DNA from: Phenylobacterium sp. CCH9-H3
Lineage (GTDB): Bacteria; Pseudomonadota; Alphaproteobacteria; Caulobacterales; Caulobacteraceae
DNA: 17,371 nt
Assembly (NCBI RefSeq): GCF_001557235.1
Contig: NZ_LSJI01000224.1
Coordinates: 1 to 17,371, forward strand
Direction of reading: 5' to 3'
Below, one piece after another: positions 1 through 7,033 of this stretch. The notes beneath the pieces were generated by a model that saw only the letters and a program-made list of their open reading frames with translations, did not search any database and was not told the DNA's origin. The stretch's first letter is position 1, and every line of letters begins with the position of its first letter. The position numbers and the translations under genes were made by a program.

Positions 1-99
1 CTCCTGATCGCCCAGCCCGACGTCCCGCCGCCTCGCGAGCTGCACCTGCACCGCCGGCAGCTCGCGAGGCGGCGGGACGTCGGGCTGGGCGATCAGGAG
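1..99. repeat. 43-bp perfect inverted repeat with 13-base loop at the window edge
   Basis: Bases 1-43 are the exact reverse complement of bases 57-99; the loop is 44-56. The arm at 57-99 fits the reading frame of the TonB-like gene, while the arm at 1-43 turns that frame into an unrelated sequence. A perfect stem this long that starts exactly at the first base is typical of a fold-back chimera or an assembly-end artefact. A genuine cruciform is the less likely alternative. Confidence 0.95.
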
Positions 100-189
100 G
101 GCGGCGAGGAACGCCGCGTGTCCGCCAAGACTCAGCATCCCCGTGACCAGGCGGCGGCGCTTCGCGTGGATGCGGGCGGCCTCGGTCAC
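1..189 (-). CDS. TonB-like energy transducer, N-terminal fragment (runs off left edge)
   Basis: The minus strand reads from a GTG at 189-187 without a stop to base 1 (63 codons). An in-frame TAA lies two codons upstream of the GTG, so the start must be this GTG or the in-frame ATG at 138-136. The product has a short basic N-terminus (KRRR near residues 10-13), one hydrophobic segment (about residues 17-35, GMLSLGGHAAFLAALLIA) and then a proline-rich stretch (QPDVPPPRELPAVQVQL). This is the usual plan of TonB-type inner-membrane transducers, which pass proton-motive energy from ExbB/ExbD to outer-membrane receptors. The last dozen residues (after about residue 51) are translated from the fold-back arm and look unlike TonB, so they are probably not genuine. 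It follows the OmpA lipoprotein gene by 26 bases on the same strand and may be cotranscribed. The TonB assignment rests on topology and composition only; the C-terminal domain is not in the window. Confidence 0.5.
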   Translation of the reverse strand, partial: MTEAARIHAKRRRLVTGMLSLGGHAAFLAALLIAQPDVPPPRELPAVQVQLARRRDVGLGDQE

Positions 190-215
190 GGGGGCTTAGG
201 CGGCCGCGTCGCGCT

Positions 216-806
216 CTAGGAGAGCACGACGAGGACGACCCGGCGGTTCGCCTGGCGGCCCGCGCGGTCGCGGTTGGGCGCGACGGGCGAATCCGGACCG
301 TACGAGATGGTGCTGATACGGTTCAGCGGCACGCCGTGCTGGTTGAGATAGCGGCGCACGGCCTCGGCGCGTTCCTCGCCCAGCCGGTAATTGAGGTCCT
401 TTGGGCCGGTGGCGTCCGTATGGCCTTGAACCTCGATGTAGACGTTGCGGTTGTCGGTTTTCAGCTTATCGGCGATCGCATCGAGGCGGGCCTGCATCTC
501 AGGGGTCAGGGTGGCCTTGGCCACGCCGAACTTGAAGCCGTCGTCGGACAGCACCTCGGAATAGAGGAACTTGCCCTCGGCCAGCTTGCCCGCCGCGGTG
601 GCGCGGTCGAGCGCGTCCTTGGCCGTGCCCTCGACGCTGGCGACGCGGGTCTCGACGGTGTCGACCCGTCCAGCGACCACGTCGGTCTTGGCGCCGACCA
701 CGGCCACTTCTTCCCTGACGAACTTCTTTGTGGCGCACCCTCCCAGGCTCACCACACCCAGTAACGCCGCCCCCGCAATCATCACCTTCGACGTAGGGTG
801 GATCAT
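216..806 (-). CDS. OmpA-family peptidoglycan-binding outer-membrane lipoprotein
   Basis: The 196-residue product starts with a lipoprotein signal peptide; the lipobox is LGGC with Cys24 as the lipidation site. Ala follows the Cys, so there is no Asp+2 retention signal and outer-membrane sorting is expected. Residues about 28-78 have valine/alanine heptads (VDTVETRVASVEG) that suggest a helical or coiled-coil spacer. Residues about 90-196 form an OmpA C-terminal domain: VQGHTDATG with Asp131 and RLGEERAEAV with Arg146, spaced 15 apart as the meso-diaminopimelate-binding Asp/Arg pair is in OmpA/Pal proteins, then NRDRAGRQANRRV. It likely tethers the outer membrane to peptidoglycan. The ATG at 806 has a GGAG (815-818 on the plus strand) 8 bases upstream. 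It is divergent from the DUF2189 gene and followed by the TonB-like gene. It is not a clear Pal, because the long helical spacer is unlike Pal, and no tol genes are present here. Confidence 0.88.
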   Translation of the reverse strand: MIHPTSKVMIAGAALLGVVSLGGCATKKFVREEVAVVGAKTDVVAGRVDTVETRVASVEGTAKDALDRATAAGKLAEGKFLYSEVLSDDGFKFGVAKATLTPEMQARLDAIADKLKTDNRNVYIEVQGHTDATGPKDLNYRLGEERAEAVRRYLNQHGVPLNRISTISYGPDSPVAPNRDRAGRQANRRVVLVVLS

Positions 807-1063
807 TCAATTCGCTCCGTTCCGGTTGGTCCCCCCGACCGTCGTTAAGCTTTGAACAACCATTCCATCAGGCCCGATCTGGGCCGTTTTCGGGCGCAGC
901 TTGGCCGTGGGCGGCGGCCCATCGACCATCGGCGATGGCCGGTGCGCCCGCTTCCGTGCTAGGCTCGCCCCTTGAGTTTCCTGGGCGATGGCCTGCGCCA
1001 GACGCCAGCCGAACCGGCAGGAGCCTTGCGCCGCCACGCGCCCGATCGGGCCGGAGGTGAGCG
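807..1063. other. Divergent intergenic region between the OmpA lipoprotein and DUF2189 genes
   Basis: This 257-base gap must hold the promoters of both flanking genes. I see no convincing -35/-10 pair. It holds a short hairpin GGCCC-GATCT-GGGCC at 871-885 followed by GTTTT, which resembles a small terminator on the plus strand but has no plus-strand gene before it, and a CCATCG-G-CGATGG palindrome at about 926-938. An open frame that runs through part of the region on the plus strand lacks a convincing start and overlaps the real DUF2189 frame. Confidence 0.4.
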
Positions 1064-1933
1064 ATGGCTGTCGGAAATCACGTCGAAAATCCGTTCGAAT
1101 ATGTACTGAAGGGGCTGGCCGGCGCCTTTTCGCCGGGGCGGCGACGCAGCGATCCCGCGTCCCGCGCCGCGGCGCGGACGGCGCCCCAGGTGCGCCGGAT
1201 CACGGCGGCCGACCTCTGGACGTCCCTGGGCAAGGGGGTCGACGACTTCGCCGCCGCGCGGGACGACGTGATCTTCATCGCGGTCGTCTATCCGCTGGCC
1301 GGCCTGGTGCTGGCGGCCGGCGCGTTCCGCTACGAGCTGCTGCCGATGATCTTTCCGCTGCTCTCGGGCTTCGCGCTGATCGGGCCGCTGGCGGCGATCG
1401 GCCTCTACGAGATCAGCCGCCGCCGCGAGCGGGGCGAGACGGTGAGCTGGATGGATGCGGCGGGCGTGCTGCGTTCGCCGGCGATCGGCCCCATCGTCGC
1501 CATGGGCCTGATCCTGGTGGGCCTGTTCGCCCTGTGGCTGATCACGGCCTACGCCATCAGCCTGCTGGCGTTCGGGGAGGGGCCGCCCGTGACCGTGGCA
1601 AGCTTCATCGACCAGGTGTTCGCCACCGGCGGGGGCTGGGCGATGATCGCCATCGGCATCGGCGTGGGCTTCCTCTTCGCGGTGGCGGCGCTGGCGATCA
1701 GCGTCGTCTCGTTCCCGCTGCTGCTGGACCGGAACGTGGACCTGGACGTGGCCATCCGGACCTCGTTGAAGGTCGTGGCCGAGAACCCCGGGACCATGGC
1801 GCTATGGGGCCTGGTCGTGGCGGGCTCGCTGGTCCTCGGCTCCCTGCCCGCGCTGCTCGGTCTGATCGTGGTGGTGCCGGTCCTGGGCCACGCGACCTGG
1901 CACCTCTACCGGCGGGCGGTGGCGCAGGACTGA
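1064..1933 (+). CDS. DUF2189-family multi-pass integral membrane protein
   Basis: The 289-residue protein resembles the DUF2189 (COG5473-type) family of alphaproteobacterial inner-membrane proteins; no biochemical role is established. Residues 1-65 are soluble and basic, with an ITAADLWTSLGKGVDDF segment before the first helix. Hydrophobic stretches at about 68-88, 93-115, 140-170, 190-222 and 243-278 suggest five or six transmembrane helices. The loop SRRRERGETVSWMDAAG after the second helix is polar and positively charged, a likely cytoplasmic loop, as is LDRNVDLDVAIRTSLKVVAENP, a conserved-looking stretch before the last helices. The ATG at 1064 has a strong GGAGG (1053-1057) 6 bases upstream. 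It stands alone: divergent from OmpA and 151 bases before the TonB-dependent receptor, whose regulatory sites fill that gap. Membership of the family is fairly sure; function is unknown. Confidence 0.82.
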   Translation: MAVGNHVENPFEYVLKGLAGAFSPGRRRSDPASRAAARTAPQVRRITAADLWTSLGKGVDDFAAARDDVIFIAVVYPLAGLVLAAGAFRYELLPMIFPLLSGFALIGPLAAIGLYEISRRRERGETVSWMDAAGVLRSPAIGPIVAMGLILVGLFALWLITAYAISLLAFGEGPPVTVASFIDQVFATGGGWAMIAIGIGVGFLFAVAALAISVVSFPLLLDRNVDLDVAIRTSLKVVAENPGTMALWGLVVAGSLVLGSLPALLGLIVVVPVLGHATWHLYRRAVAQD

Positions 1934-1966
1934 CCGCGCCGCCGCCAGCCGCCTGACCACGGCTTT

Positions 1967-1986
1967 CCCTTCACGTTCATAAAGCC
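1967..1986. promoter_or_regulatory. Operator-like site 1 (imperfect copy of site 2)
   Basis: Read on the minus strand, this is GGCTTTATGAACGTGAAGGG. It matches the perfect palindrome at 2028-2047 at 14 of 20 positions by hand alignment, and its core keeps CTTTA...TGAAG arms with one mismatch. The two sites start 61 bp apart in the gap before the TonB-dependent receptor. A dimeric regulator, most simply the neighbouring TetR protein, could bind both; this is inference. Confidence 0.4.
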
Positions 1987-2007
1987 AAGCTTCCGAAGCG
2001 GCTTGGC
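1984..2007. repeat. Short inverted repeat between the DUF2189 gene and the receptor
   Basis: GCCAAGC at 1984-1990 pairs with GCTTGGC at 2001-2007 around a 10-base loop. It overlaps the end of operator-like site 1 by three bases. It could be a weak terminator for the DUF2189 gene, though there is no T-run, or part of the regulatory region. Confidence 0.3.
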
Positions 2008-2027
2008 GGGGGTCCCGAAAGGCGCCA

Positions 2028-2047
2028 GACTTTACGAACATAAAGTC
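2028..2047. promoter_or_regulatory. Perfect palindromic operator-like site upstream of the TonB-dependent receptor
   Basis: GACTTTACGAACATAAAGTC has perfect 7-base arms (GACTTTA/TAAAGTC) around a 6-base centre. It is AT-rich against a very GC-rich background and ends 37 bases before the receptor ATG, where a bound repressor would block transcription. Size and symmetry suit a TetR-family dimer, and a TetR gene lies immediately past the receptor. The regulator assignment is inferred. Confidence 0.55.
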
Positions 2048-2084
2048 AGACCGCCCTCGACGGCGGCGCATTCGGGAGGTCCCT

Positions 2085-5030
2085 ATGTCTCTTGCAAGCC
2101 GCCTGGCCGGCGCGTCGGTCATCGCCCTCGGTTCCGCCCTGCCGTGGGCGGCGCAGGCCCAGGCTCCGCCGTCGGAGGTGGAGGAGGTCGTGGTCACCGG
2201 TTCCTTCATCGCCGGCACGCCGAAGGACACCGCGATCCCGGTGGCGGTGATCGGGCAGGACGAACTGGAACGGCGTGGCTCGCCCACCGTGCTCGAGATC
2301 CTCAAGACCCTGCCGGTGATGGGGCCGGTGCTGGGCGACTCCAACCAGTTCTCTGCGGTGGCACAGGCGGGCGGCGCGGGGCGCGGCTCGATCAACCTGC
2401 GGGGCCTCGGGCCGCAGCGGACGCTGGTGCTGCTGAACGGCCGCCGGTTCGCGGGCTATACGGCCGACACCAACCTGCTGCCCGCCGCCGCCATCGGCCG
2501 GGTCGAGGTGCTGAAGGACGGGGCGGCGGCGACCTACGGCTCGGACGCCATCGGCGGGGTCGCCAACTTCATCACCCGCAAGAACTTCGAGGGGCTGGAC
2601 GTGGCGGCCGACTATCGGCTGGTCCCGGATTCCGACGGCGGGGACTACACCGCCAGCGCGCTCTACGGGTGGGTGGGCGACACGTCGAACCTGATGCTCA
2701 GCGTCGGCTACCAGCATCGGGGCGAGCTGTCGCTGACGCAGCGGGATTGGGCGATCCCGTCCTATTTCGACAATCCGTCAGGCTGGTCCGTGCTGGGCAA
2801 TCCGGGCACGTTCACGCTGCGCAACGGCCCCGGCGGGACCGGTGCGACCGTGGGCTCGGCGGTGGATGCGAACTGCGCGGCCGTGGGCGGCCAGCCGGGC
2901 TTCAGCGGCAATTCCCCAGTCTGCTACTACAGCTACCTGCCGTTCGATAACATCGTCGAGGAGACGGACCACTTCCAGGCCTACGGCGAGTTCAACGCCG
3001 ACGTGGGCGAGACCGCCAAGTTCCACGTCGAGGCGCTGTACGCGCAGATCTCCCTGCCGGACTACCGCGGCTCTTCCAGCTATCCGCAGACCTCAGGCCC
3101 GAACGGGCCGGGCAGCGCCAACGTGTTCAGCGTGCCGGCCTCGAACCCCGGCTTCGCGACGTTCCTCGCCCAGACGGGCAACGCCGGCCTGATCGGGACG
3201 GCTCAGAGCGCCTTGGCCACGTTCTGGCGACCGCTGGGGAACGGCGGCAACCCCACCACGGGCGGCCGCGGCGGCCAGAGCCAGAGCCGCAAGTACGAGG
3301 AATTCCGCGTCTCAGCCGACGTGAAGGGCGAGACCGGCTTCCGCGGCGTCGGCTACGAGGTGGCAGTCACCTACATCCGCGAGAAGGCCGACAGCCAGAC
3401 GTCGGACATCCTGATCGACCGGCTGCAGCGGGCGCTGAACGGCCTGGGCGGCCCGGCCTGCAGTGGGACCACGCCGGGCGCCAACGGCTGCCAGTACTAC
3501 AACCCGTTCTCCAACGGCTACGCGGGCAACCCGGCGCTGGGGCTCGCCAACCCGGGCTTCACGGCGGCGAACGCCAATTCGCCCGAACTGATCGGCTGGC
3601 TGTTCGATCGGCAAAGGACGCTGGTGGAGCAGGACACCTTCGTGGTGGACGCGGTGCTGAACGGGCGCCTGCCCATCGCCCTGCCGGGGGGCGAGATCGG
3701 CTGGGCGGCCGGAGCGCAGTACCGCAAGGTGGACTTCGACCAGGACATCCCGAACCCGCTGCAGAACAGCCTGGTGACCCCTTGCCCCGTGCCGGGAGTG
3801 ACCACCTGCGCCTTCCGGACGGGGCCCTACATCTTCCTGGGCCAGGCCGCGCCGCTGAAGCTGGAGCAGAGCGTCTATGCGCTGTTCGGCGAACTGAACC
3901 TGCCGGTGACCGACGCGCTCAACGCCCAGGTGGCGCTGCGCTACGAGGACTACGGCGGAGCGACCGGCTCGACCCTCAATCCGCAGTTCCGCGGCAAGTG
4001 GCAGGTGACCGACTGGGCGGCGATCCGCGGCTCGGTGGGCACCTCGTTCCGCGGGCCGACGGCGAACAACGTGGCGCCCACGGGCACGACCACCCTCTCG
4101 GGCATCCTGGCGGCGGGCAACAACTTCAAGTCGGTCGACAACTTCGGCAACCCGGACACCGGGCCCGAAAAGGCCCTGACCTACAGCGTGGGCGCCATCG
4201 TTCAGGCTGGGGGCCTCACCGCCACGGTGGACTACTGGTACTATCGCCTGAAGGACCAGATCACCCAGGTCCCGGCCAACATCATCGCCACGGCGGTGGG
4301 CGGCGTGGGCAACGGGACCCAGGTGGTCAACTGCGGCCACGCGCTGCGCTCGCTCATCACCTTCAACAACGGCAACGCCTGCGTTCAGGGCGTGACGATA
4401 GGCAATGACATCGCCCGGGTCCGCTCGGACACCACCAACGGTCCCACCATCACGACCACCGGCCTGGACGTGGACGTGAACTACCGGTTCGACGAGGTCG
4501 CGGGCGGCACGCTCGATGTCGGCGCCAACGTCAGCTACGTCTTCGAATACAAGCAGGCCGAGTTCATCTTCGGCGGAGTGCGGGTGTCGGGCGCCTACGA
4601 CGCGGTCGGCTTCACCAACTACGACCGGCTGCCGGGCACCATTCCCGACTGGCGCGGCCAGTTCTATGCGGACTACAGCCGCGGGCCCCACAACCTGCGC
4701 TGGACCACCACCTATGTGGACGACGTGAACGACAACCGCGGGCCGACCACGGTGCAGACCGGCCCGTCGACCAACTGCAACGTGGCGAACGCAACGGCGG
4801 GAACGGCGACCAACTGCCGCCTCGTGACCTTCGGCCTGCGCGTGAAGCCGTTCATCTCGCACGACGTGACCTACCGGCTCTCGCTGGCCAATGACGTGAC
4901 CCTGACCGCCTCGGTGTTCAACCTGCTCGACCGCGATCCGTCGAAGGCGCGGCTGGAGCCCAGCTACGACCCGTTCGTCGGCAACCCGCTGGGCCGGACG
5001 TTCAAGGTGGGAGCCCGCAAGCGGTTCTGA
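2085..5030 (+). CDS. TonB-dependent outer-membrane receptor
   Basis: The 981-residue protein is an outer-membrane active transporter driven by TonB; the substrate is not evident. A Sec signal peptide covers residues 1-25 (cut after AQA). A TonB box follows at about 31-39 (EVEEVVVTG). The plug domain spans roughly 45-165, with the family-typical SINLRGLGPQRTLVLLNGRR and VEVLKDGAAATYGSDAIGGV motifs. The rest is a 22-strand-type barrel ending in a C-terminal Phe (TFKVGARKRF), the expected assembly signal. Length is at the large end, with long Gly/Asn/Thr-rich loops. All ten cysteines fall in five close pairs (7-15 residues between partners), probably disulfides in surface loops. The ATG at 2085 has GGAGG at 2075-2079. 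Two palindromic sites precede it and a TetR gene converges on it 6 bases past its stop, suggesting local repression. No FecR/anti-sigma partner or enzyme that would hint at the ligand is adjacent. Confidence 0.93.
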   Translation: MSLASRLAGASVIALGSALPWAAQAQAPPSEVEEVVVTGSFIAGTPKDTAIPVAVIGQDELERRGSPTVLEILKTLPVMGPVLGDSNQFSAVAQAGGAGRGSINLRGLGPQRTLVLLNGRRFAGYTADTNLLPAAAIGRVEVLKDGAAATYGSDAIGGVANFITRKNFEGLDVAADYRLVPDSDGGDYTASALYGWVGDTSNLMLSVGYQHRGELSLTQRDWAIPSYFDNPSGWSVLGNPGTFTLRNGPGGTGATVGSAVDANCAAVGGQPGFSGNSPVCYYSYLPFDNIVEETDHFQAYGEFNADVGETAKFHVEALYAQISLPDYRGSSSYPQTSGPNGPGSANVFSVPASNPGFATFLAQTGNAGLIGTAQSALATFWRPLGNGGNPTTGGRGGQSQSRKYEEFRVSADVKGETGFRGVGYEVAVTYIREKADSQTSDILIDRLQRALNGLGGPACSGTTPGANGCQYYNPFSNGYAGNPALGLANPGFTAANANSPELIGWLFDRQRTLVEQDTFVVDAVLNGRLPIALPGGEIGWAAGAQYRKVDFDQDIPNPLQNSLVTPCPVPGVTTCAFRTGPYIFLGQAAPLKLEQSVYALFGELNLPVTDALNAQVALRYEDYGGATGSTLNPQFRGKWQVTDWAAIRGSVGTSFRGPTANNVAPTGTTTLSGILAAGNNFKSVDNFGNPDTGPEKALTYSVGAIVQAGGLTATVDYWYYRLKDQITQVPANIIATAVGGVGNGTQVVNCGHALRSLITFNNGNACVQGVTIGNDIARVRSDTTNGPTITTTGLDVDVNYRFDEVAGGTLDVGANVSYVFEYKQAEFIFGGVRVSGAYDAVGFTNYDRLPGTIPDWRGQFYADYSRGPHNLRWTTTYVDDVNDNRGPTTVQTGPSTNCNVANATAGTATNCRLVTFGLRVKPFISHDVTYRLSLANDVTLTASVFNLLDRDPSKARLEPSYDPFVGNPLGRTFKVGARKRF

Positions 5031-5037
5031 GACCGCT
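5020..5037. terminator. Small stem-loop across the receptor/TetR convergent junction
   Basis: AGCGGT (5020-5025) pairs with ACCGCT (5032-5037) around a 6-base loop. The stem contains the end of the receptor gene and the last base of the TetR stop codon. It is symmetric and so could act on both converging transcripts, but it is only 6 bp long and lacks a T-run. A terminator role is weakly supported. Confidence 0.25.
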
Positions 5038-5672
5038 CAGGTCGCGAGAAGGCCGTTGAACAGCACGTCCACCACGGTGCGCGTGTAGCGCTTGATCTCG
5101 TCCTCGTCGGGATCGGCGCCCAGCACGGTGCGGATGGTGATCTTGTTGGTGAAGAAGTCGCGGCAGGCGCCGACGATGATGAAGTAGGCGAGGGCGGGGT
5201 CCACCGCGCGGAACCGGCCCTCGGCCACGCCGCGCTCGATGATCGCGCGCTGGGCGGCCGCGAGCGGGGCGACGAAGGTCTCCTTGATCTCGCGGGCGGC
5301 GGCCGAGTCCTCGTCGCGCAGCAGCAGGTTCAGCAACTGGTTCAGATAGGGACGGCGCGCGTAGTTGCGGATGATGCCGGAGATGTGGATGCGCAGCATC
5401 TCCTCGGGCGGGATGTCCATCTCGGTGAGGCGGGTGAGCTGCTCCAGCGCGCGCTCGGTGTCGCGCCGGGCCAGGGCCAGCAGGAGCTGCTGCTTGGCGC
5501 CGAAATGGTAGGTGACCAGTGGCGCGGTCACGCCCGCTCGCCGGGCGATGGCGCTGAGGGAGACGTGGACGGACTCCGCCTCGGTCATCACCGCGCTGGC
5601 CGCCTCCAGCAACTGGTCGCGCCCGGAACGGTCGTCGGCCCGCGGAGCTCGAGCTGGGGTTTTGCCGGCCAT
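5037..5672 (-). CDS. TetR/AcrR-family transcriptional regulator
   Basis: The 211-residue protein has the TetR plan: an N-terminal three-helix DNA-binding domain (about residues 16-65) with helix-turn-helix SLSAIARRAGVTAPLVTYHF followed by GAKQQLLLALARRD, and an all-helical C-terminal ligand-binding and dimerisation domain (about 70-211). These proteins are usually repressors released by a small ligand. It converges on the TonB-dependent receptor with only 6 bases between stop codons, and a TetR-sized perfect palindrome lies before the receptor, so repression of the receptor is the natural hypothesis. It lies 58 bases downstream of the HtrA-like gene on the same strand and could be cotranscribed with it. 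The ATG at 5672 has no clear Shine-Dalgarno, which fits readthrough from upstream or weak translation. The ligand cannot be read from the sequence. Confidence 0.9.
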   Translation of the reverse strand: MAGKTPARAPRADDRSGRDQLLEAASAVMTEAESVHVSLSAIARRAGVTAPLVTYHFGAKQQLLLALARRDTERALEQLTRLTEMDIPPEEMLRIHISGIIRNYARRPYLNQLLNLLLRDEDSAAAREIKETFVAPLAAAQRAIIERGVAEGRFRAVDPALAYFIIVGACRDFFTNKITIRTVLGADPDEDEIKRYTRTVVDVLFNGLLAT

Positions 5673-5730
5673 GGCGCCGGATAGCCCGGGACGGGGACGA
5701 AATCCATCGCCCCGTCCGGACGGCGGCCGA

Positions 5731-6819
5731 TCAGCCCTGGTCGCTCCGCCGCGCGGTGCGGACGGTCACGGTCTCGGCGCGGCCGGCGCGCAGGACCTGG
5801 AGGGTGAGCTGAGCGCCGGGGGGCGCATCGGCGATGGCGCGGAGCAGGCCGCCGGCGCTGGCGATGGCCGTTCCTCCGACCGCGACCACGACGTCGCCCG
5901 GGCGCAGCCGGCCCGAGGCGGGTCCGCCCGACGCGACGCCGACGATCACAGCGCCGCGGCGGCCGCGGGCGTCGAGCCGGGTGGCGAGGGCGGGGGTCAG
6001 GTCCTGGACGCCGACGCCCAGGTAGCCACGGGTGACGCGGCCCTCGGCGATCAGCTGCTGGGTGACCCGTTCGGCGAGGTCGGACGGGATGGCGAAGCCG
6101 ATGCCCACCGAGCCCCCGCTAGGGGAGAAGATCGCCGAATTGACGCCCACCACCCGGCCCTGGAGGTCGAAGGACGGGCCGCCTGAGTTGCCGCTGTTGA
6201 TCGGGGCGTCGATCTGCAGATAGCCCACATAGGTCTCACCGATCTCCCGGCCGCGGGCCGAAACGATGCCGGCAGTGGCCGTGCCGCCCAGGCCGAAGGG
6301 ATTGCCCACCGCCACCACCCAGTCGCCCACCTCGGGCAGGGCGGAGCGGGCGAAGCTGACGTAGGGCAGGTCGCGCCCGTCGATCTTGACCACGGCGAGG
6401 TCGGTGGGCGGGTCGCGGCCGATGACGCGGGCGGGGAACTGGCGCCCGTCGGCCAGGCTGACGACCATCTCGGTCGCGCCCTCCACCACGTGGTTGTTGG
6501 TGACGACATAGCCGTCGGCGCTGATCAGGAACCCCGATCCTGCGCCGCGGCGTACGGGCGTGGGACCGGCCAGGCCAGGCGGCAGTAGCTCTAGCCAGGG
6601 CGTGTCGGCCTGGGCGACGCTCAGGGTGTCGATGGAGACGACGGCGGGCGAGACGCGTTTGACGATGGGGGCGAAGGAGTCCGGCGCGCCGCCGGCGGGC
6701 GTCGCGATGGCGGGGACGTCGATGGGACCCTTGTCCCCAGCGGCGGGCGCGGTGGGCCTGCGCTCGCAGCCGGTGAGCAGCGCCAGGGCGGCGCACGCGA
6801 CGATCAGGGACTTCTGCAA
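5731..6819 (-). CDS. HtrA/DegS-like trypsin-type serine protease with one PDZ domain, predicted lipoprotein
   Basis: The 362-residue protein belongs to the S1C (HtrA/Deg) protease family, envelope proteases for damaged or signal-bearing proteins. The catalytic triad is visible: His110 in TNNHVVEG, Asp140 in PPTDLAVVK and Ser212 in GNSGGP. A single PDZ domain covers about 245-355 (YLGVGVQDL, GPASGRLRPGDVVVAVGG), as in DegS, not the two of DegP. The N-terminus is a lipoprotein signal with lipobox LTGC (Cys18), followed by Glu19 and a Pro/Ala/Gly linker to about residue 48, so outer-membrane anchoring on the periplasmic side is expected. DegS, by contrast, has a transmembrane anchor. The start is a TTG at 6819-6817 backed by GGGAG (6826-6830 on the plus strand) at 6-base spacing; I see no ATG that works. 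It is divergent from the DGPF/sigma module. A sigmaE-type anti-sigma target is not present in the window. Confidence 0.9.
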   Translation of the reverse strand: MQKSLIVACAALALLTGCERRPTAPAAGDKGPIDVPAIATPAGGAPDSFAPIVKRVSPAVVSIDTLSVAQADTPWLELLPPGLAGPTPVRRGAGSGFLISADGYVVTNNHVVEGATEMVVSLADGRQFPARVIGRDPPTDLAVVKIDGRDLPYVSFARSALPEVGDWVVAVGNPFGLGGTATAGIVSARGREIGETYVGYLQIDAPINSGNSGGPSFDLQGRVVGVNSAIFSPSGGSVGIGFAIPSDLAERVTQQLIAEGRVTRGYLGVGVQDLTPALATRLDARGRRGAVIVGVASGGPASGRLRPGDVVVAVGGTAIASAGGLLRAIADAPPGAQLTLQVLRAGRAETVTVRTARRSDQG

Positions 6820-6956
6820 TGGCGTCTCCCGGGAAGTGGAGTGGCGGGCGCCCCCGCGATGATGGTCAAATGTCGCTGGCGGCCATCGGCTGCAAGCGCC
6901 GCTCTCCCGCGGGGCGCGCGTTGCCCTGGAGGTCCCTCAACTTTTCGCCCCGGCCG

Positions 6957-6985
6957 TGTCTGTCTGGCGGCAGGTCGTTCGTCGA
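6957..6985 (+). promoter_or_regulatory. Candidate ECF-type promoter for the DGPF/sigma operon
   Basis: TGTCTG at 6957-6962 is followed after 17 bases by CGTCGA at 6980-6985, about 49 bases before the first DGPF start codon. This resembles the TGTCGA / CGTC-type elements that I recall being described for ECF42 sigma factors. A second TGTCTG at 6961-6966 offers an alternative register. The match is short and made by eye, so autoregulation by the downstream sigma factor is only a hypothesis. Confidence 0.3.
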
Positions 6986-7033
6986 CGGAGTGATGGGCCG
7001 AAGACGGCCGAAGCTCAGCTAGGAGATTATCCC

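Noticed and set aside
3312..4862. A 516-codon open frame on the minus strand inside the receptor gene
   Set aside because: It is antisense to a receptor with signal peptide, TonB box, plug and barrel; the translation is Val/Gly/Arg/His-rich without domains, the usual effect of high GC content.
6956..7033. N-terminal extension of the first DGPF protein
   Set aside because: The 26 extra residues do not match the family N-terminus, and ATG 7034 has a strong AGGAG; the extension region also holds the candidate promoter.
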